Shown here in pieces: positions 61,346-64,000 of a stretch of DNA of 64,000 nt. The stretch lies in assembly GCF_014203605.1 (NCBI RefSeq), contig NZ_JACHJJ010000004.1, positions 1 through 64,000 on the forward strand. Reading direction: 5' to 3'. The translations under genes were made by a program, and so were the position numbers. The DNA is from Thiemannella venezuelensis (GTDB taxonomy: Bacteria > Actinomycetota > Actinomycetes > Streptosporangiales > Streptosporangiaceae). A model generated the notes under the pieces. That model was not told where the DNA came from. It worked only from the letters and a program-made list of their open reading frames with translations, and searched no databases. The stretch's first letter is position 1; each line of letters starts with the position of its first letter.

Positions 61346-61355
61346 GCTACGTTAC
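61341..61355. promoter_or_regulatory. Shared 15-bp element over the transporter start codon
   Basis: ATCACGCTACGTTAC matches the element at 60643-60657 at 14 of 15 bases. On the minus strand it includes TAGCGT, a possible -10, right before the ATG. Confidence 0.45.
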
Positions 61356-61442
61356 TGCGCTGCGGCGGCCGCAGGCGCTCGGCGATGATCCCGGCCGCGT
61401 AAGCTCCGTCGGGGACATGCCAGCCGATCACCGAGGAGAGCC

Positions 61443-62216
61443 GTGCCGTTCACACCCAGCCACATCGCGGCGGTGCTTCCGCTCGTCTCCTCGGAGCGGG
61501 TCCGCCGGGTGCTCGATCCCTGGGCGCTGGCACTGGGCACGATGGTCCCCGATCTGCCGATCTTCCTGCCCTTCCTGCCCGACTACTCGATCTGGCACTC
61601 CGCCAAGGGCGTCCTCGTGCTGGCGCCGCCCGCGGTCGTGCTGCTCATGGTGCTCTTCCACGGGTTCCTCCGCGACCCCCTGACCACGCTCCTGCCCCCC
61701 TCGCTGGTCGGTCGCGCCGCCGCCCTGGCCCCCCGCCGGTACGGCCTGCGCCACCTGCCCGGCGTGCTCGCCGGAGGGGTGCTGGGCGCGTTCACCCACA
61801 TGGCGTGGGACTCCTTCACCCACTCCTACAGCTCGGCCATCTGGGGCTGGGCCTGGCTGGACGCGCGGCTGGCCGGGACGATCCAGGTGTTCCGCGTCTT
61901 CCAGTACGTCTCGACGGTCGTCGGCCTGGCCGCGGTGCTCTGGTGGGCCTGGCGCGGGCTGACCCGGATGGAGCCCCGGCCCGTGCCCGGCCGCCTGGCC
62001 GTCTCCGGCAGGGCCAGGTTCGGCGCCCTGTCGGCGACCGCCGTCTCGACCCTGCTGGGAGCGGCGACCTGGCCGCTGGTCTTCCCTCCGGACAGCCGGG
62101 CCGCGATGGCGACCAGACTGGGCGCCGGGGTGGTGGTCGGCTGCTTCCTGGGGCTGTTCGCCTACGCGCTGGTCTGGCGGCTCCGGCAGGTCATGGCAGT
62201 ATTCGAACGTGCCTGA
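61443..62216 (+). CDS. DUF4184 family membrane protein
   Basis: A 257-residue protein with about six membrane segments. The MPFTPSHIAAVLPL start and THMAWDSFTHSY are DUF4184 hallmarks, resembling metal-dependent membrane hydrolase relatives. The His and Asp residues in the two motifs may bind metal. Function unknown. GTG 61443 follows GAGGAGAG. It overlaps the RNA methyltransferase gene by 8 bp. Confidence 0.82.
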   Translation: MPFTPSHIAAVLPLVSSERVRRVLDPWALALGTMVPDLPIFLPFLPDYSIWHSAKGVLVLAPPAVVLLMVLFHGFLRDPLTTLLPPSLVGRAAALAPRRYGLRHLPGVLAGGVLGAFTHMAWDSFTHSYSSAIWGWAWLDARLAGTIQVFRVFQYVSTVVGLAAVLWWAWRGLTRMEPRPVPGRLAVSGRARFGALSATAVSTLLGAATWPLVFPPDSRAAMATRLGAGVVVGCFLGLFAYALVWRLRQVMAVFERA

Positions 62217-63051
62217 CGCCTCAGATCCCCGCCTGGCCGACTACACGGGCCTGCGCGACGTGGAGCTCCGCAAGAGCCTGGAGGCCGAGCACGGCCTCTT
62301 CATCGCCGAAGGCGAGAAGGTGATCCGCCGGGCCGTCGCCGCCGGCTACCCGGTCCGCTCGGTGCTGCTGACCCGCCGCTGGCTCGGCTCCCTCGCCGAC
62401 GTCCTCGACGGCCTCGGTGACCGGGTCCACGTGGTGGACGACGACGTGATGGAGGAGATCGCCGGGTTCCCGGTGCACCGGGGCGCGCTCGCCTCGATGG
62501 AGCGGCGGGAGCTGCCCTCGGTGGGGGACCTCCTGCACGGCGCCCTGCGCGGAGAGCGCACCGCCGGGACGCCCGCCGATCCCGGGCGGATCCTCATCCT
62601 GGAGGACCTCGTCGACCACGGCAACGTCGGGGCGATCTTCAGATGCGCCGCGGCGCTCGGGATCGACGCGGTGGTCCTCTCGCCGCGCTGCGCCGATCCC
62701 CTGTACAGGCGATCGGTCAAGGTCTCCATGGGGGCGGTGTTCAGCGTGCCGTACGCCCGGATGGCCGACTGGTACGGCGGCCTCGCCGAGATCAGGGCGG
62801 CCGGTTACCGCCTCCTCGCACTCACCCCGGCGAGCCACGCCACGCCGCTCAACCGTCTCGACCTCCGCTCGGCCTGCGCCCTCATGCTCGGCACGGAGGG
62901 GGACGGGCTGTCGTCGCGGTGGCTCCACGAGGCCGACGAGGCCGTGCGGATCGGCATGGACCCGCGCGCGACCGCCCGGGGCGTCGACTCGCTCAACGTG
63001 GTGGCCGCCGCCTCCATCGCCTGCTACGAGCTGGCCGCCCGCGACTGGTGA
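62209..63051 (+). CDS. SpoU/TrmH-family RNA 2'-O-methyltransferase
   Basis: A 280-residue SPOUT methyltransferase. The N-terminal substrate-binding domain (residues 1-100) has EHGLFIAEGEKVIRRA. The knotted catalytic domain has motif 1 NVGAIFRCAAALG, motif 2 LMLGTEGDGLS and motif 3 VDSLNVVAAASI. It methylates a ribose in rRNA or tRNA; the exact site is unknown. GTG 62209 lies inside the end of the DUF4184 gene. Confidence 0.9.
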   Translation: MPDASDPRLADYTGLRDVELRKSLEAEHGLFIAEGEKVIRRAVAAGYPVRSVLLTRRWLGSLADVLDGLGDRVHVVDDDVMEEIAGFPVHRGALASMERRELPSVGDLLHGALRGERTAGTPADPGRILILEDLVDHGNVGAIFRCAAALGIDAVVLSPRCADPLYRRSVKVSMGAVFSVPYARMADWYGGLAEIRAAGYRLLALTPASHATPLNRLDLRSACALMLGTEGDGLSSRWLHEADEAVRIGMDPRATARGVDSLNVVAAASIACYELAARDW

Positions 63052-63071
63052 CCGGAGGCCGGGGCGGCTCT

Positions 63072-63093
63072 CCGCCCGGGACTCCCCGGGCGG
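63072..63093. terminator. Terminator between converging genes
   Basis: A 9-bp GC stem (CCGCCCGGG with CCCGGGCGG) and 4-base loop. Confidence 0.5.
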
Positions 63094-63105
63094 GCGGGCC
63101 CGGGA

Positions 63106-63681
63106 TCAGTCGCGCATGCCGGCGCTGAGCGCGCGCAGCCCTTCGACGACATCGGCGCCCGACGGCGCGTTCTCCGGGTCGGTCAGCCACTGCACGATGA
63201 GCCCGGTGATCAGGGCGAGCTGCACCGACCCCAGCGTGCGTGCGGTGTCGTCGGCGACGGCCTGCTCAGGCGTGCCGCTCAGCATCGCGGCCAGGCCCCG
63301 GCGGCCCTCCCGCTGGCCCGCGGCGATCTGCTCCCGCATCTCGGACGTGCGCTGCGCCTGAACGAACGCCTCGAAGCTGGCCAGCGCCATCGGCGCGTGG
63401 GCGGAGACCGAGTCGATGATCCGGTCGTACATGGCTTCGTGCCGCCGGACGCCGGAGTCCTGCCCGCCGGGAGCCAGGGCGCGGCCGAACTCCGCTCCCC
63501 ATTCTTCGATGGCCCGGATGAGCGCGGCGTTGAGAAGCGCTTCGGTGGACCCGTAGTGGTAGCCGACGGCCGCCATGCTGACGCCCGCCGCCCCGGCGAT
63601 GTCGCGGAGCGTCGTGCGGGCGTAGCCCTTGTCGTACAGGCAGCGCGTCGCTCCGTCGAGGAGGTCTTCACGGTTTCCCAT
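63106..63681 (-). CDS. TetR-family regulator
   Basis: A 191-residue TetR-fold protein. The HTH is TTLRDIAGAAGVSMAAVGYHYGS (recognition helix near residue 35-45). The C-terminal ligand domain is typical in length. ATG 63681 has GGAG upstream; the in-frame ATG at 63699 is less likely. It diverges from an ABC ATPase gene and probably represses that transporter through the dyad at 63733-63744. Confidence 0.87.
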   Translation of the reverse strand: MGNREDLLDGATRCLYDKGYARTTLRDIAGAAGVSMAAVGYHYGSTEALLNAALIRAIEEWGAEFGRALAPGGQDSGVRRHEAMYDRIIDSVSAHAPMALASFEAFVQAQRTSEMREQIAAGQREGRRGLAAMLSGTPEQAVADDTARTLGSVQLALITGLIVQWLTDPENAPSGADVVEGLRALSAGMRD

Positions 63682-63732
63682 GACTCCACCATAGCGCAAA
63701 CGCCTTAATCATTCGCCTCAGTCAAACGATTT

Positions 63733-63744
63733 AGGCAACTGCCT
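63733..63744. promoter_or_regulatory. TetR-type operator between regulator and ABC gene
   Basis: AGGCA, two bases, TGCCT. Related GCCT/AGGC half-sites lie close by (63708-63736). Confidence 0.5.
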
Positions 63745-63809
63745 TGCGCAAATGAACAAGAGCCTCGTACCGTCGTACACGACAGCCCCCCGACGGAGCG
63801 GAGCCGGAA

Positions 63810-64000
63810 ATGACAAGGCAGACCAAGGCGCTACGCCTGGACGACGTCCGAAAGGTCCACGGCGCCGGACCCACCGCCGTGACCGCGCTCGACGGCATCA
63901 CGCTCGCCCTGCCGCCGGGGACCTTCACCGCGGTGATGGGGCCCTCCGGCTCGGGCAAGAGCACCCTGCTGCAGTGCGCGGCCGGGCTCGACCGGCCCAC
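63810..64000 (+). CDS. ABC transporter ATP-binding protein (partial, cut by window end)
   Basis: The first 63 codons of an ATPase of the MacB/LolD type. LRLDDVRKVHGAG and the Walker A motif GPSGSGKSTLL are seen, then QCAAGLDRPT as in that subgroup. It lies next to a TetR gene, a common arrangement for drug or lipid exporters with an FtsX-like permease. The permease would be beyond the window. Confidence 0.85.
   Translation, partial: MTRQTKALRLDDVRKVHGAGPTAVTALDGITLALPPGTFTAVMGPSGSGKSTLLQCAAGLDRP

Overview
The window is GC-rich DNA with dense, often overlapping genes and GTG starts. It looks like a mycelial actinobacterium. Supporting signs are actinobacterial families (DUF3073, DUF2510, an F420-type PPOX protein), a DasR-type chitin/GlcNAc uptake locus, transmembrane Ser/Thr kinases, L-lysine 6-aminotransferase and a chemoreceptor tail. 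A Streptosporangiales-like host is my inference; no rRNA or species marker is present. One tRNA gene (His) was found. I saw no insertion sequence, integrase, CRISPR array or origin.

Layout. 1-2.9 kb: end of a methyl-accepting chemotaxis protein, DUF3073, an ArsR-fold regulator, a DUF4253 protein, and an alpha/beta hydrolase behind two tandem operator-like dyads. 2.9-5.1 kb: a minus-strand operon of three roadblock/LC7 proteins and one DUF4388 protein. 5.2-7.1 kb: class II aldolase plus DUF4032 pseudo-kinase-like protein. 7.1-10.9 kb: regulatory region with two DasR boxes and the ngcEFG importer, which has no ATPase gene of its own. 10.9-12 kb: pterin dehydratase and a SOD-like lipoprotein. 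12-24.4 kb: a GntR regulator diverging from a nine-gene operon (GH42 galactosidase, a divergent GcvPA/GcvPB pair, AcoX-like NAD-kinase-fold protein, SDR, sugar ABC importer, GH63-like glycosidase). This operon is the best candidate for an undescribed pathway. 24.5-32.8 kb: spermidine-synthase-like protein, penicillin-binding protein, TrhA/hemolysin III, sensor kinase, PPOX, M20 hydrolase, lat and an orphan LuxR-type HTH protein. 32.9-40.1 kb: tRNA-His, oligoribonuclease, a DUF2510 protein, a pseudokinase and two paralogous Ser/Thr kinases. 40.1-42.5 kb: PNPOx-like flavoprotein diverging from a MocR/PdxR regulator over a PdxR-like operator.

42.5-56.8 kb is a surface-polysaccharide region: DegT aminotransferase, two CelD-like acyltransferases, two GT2 glycosyltransferases, a polysaccharide deacetylase, a flippase, a large polytopic membrane protein, a DUF418 protein and a membrane-anchored glycosidase. 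56.9-60.5 kb carries a sigma factor fused to an anti-sigma-like, membrane-anchored tail, and a solute-binding/VWA fusion. 60.7-64 kb: a cation-transporter homologue lacking its metal-binding Asp residues, a DUF4184 protein, a SpoU methyltransferase, a TetR regulator and the start of an ABC ATPase gene cut by the window edge.

Regulatory DNA is unusually readable here: many divergent or operon-leading genes carry perfect or near-perfect dyads close to their starts.
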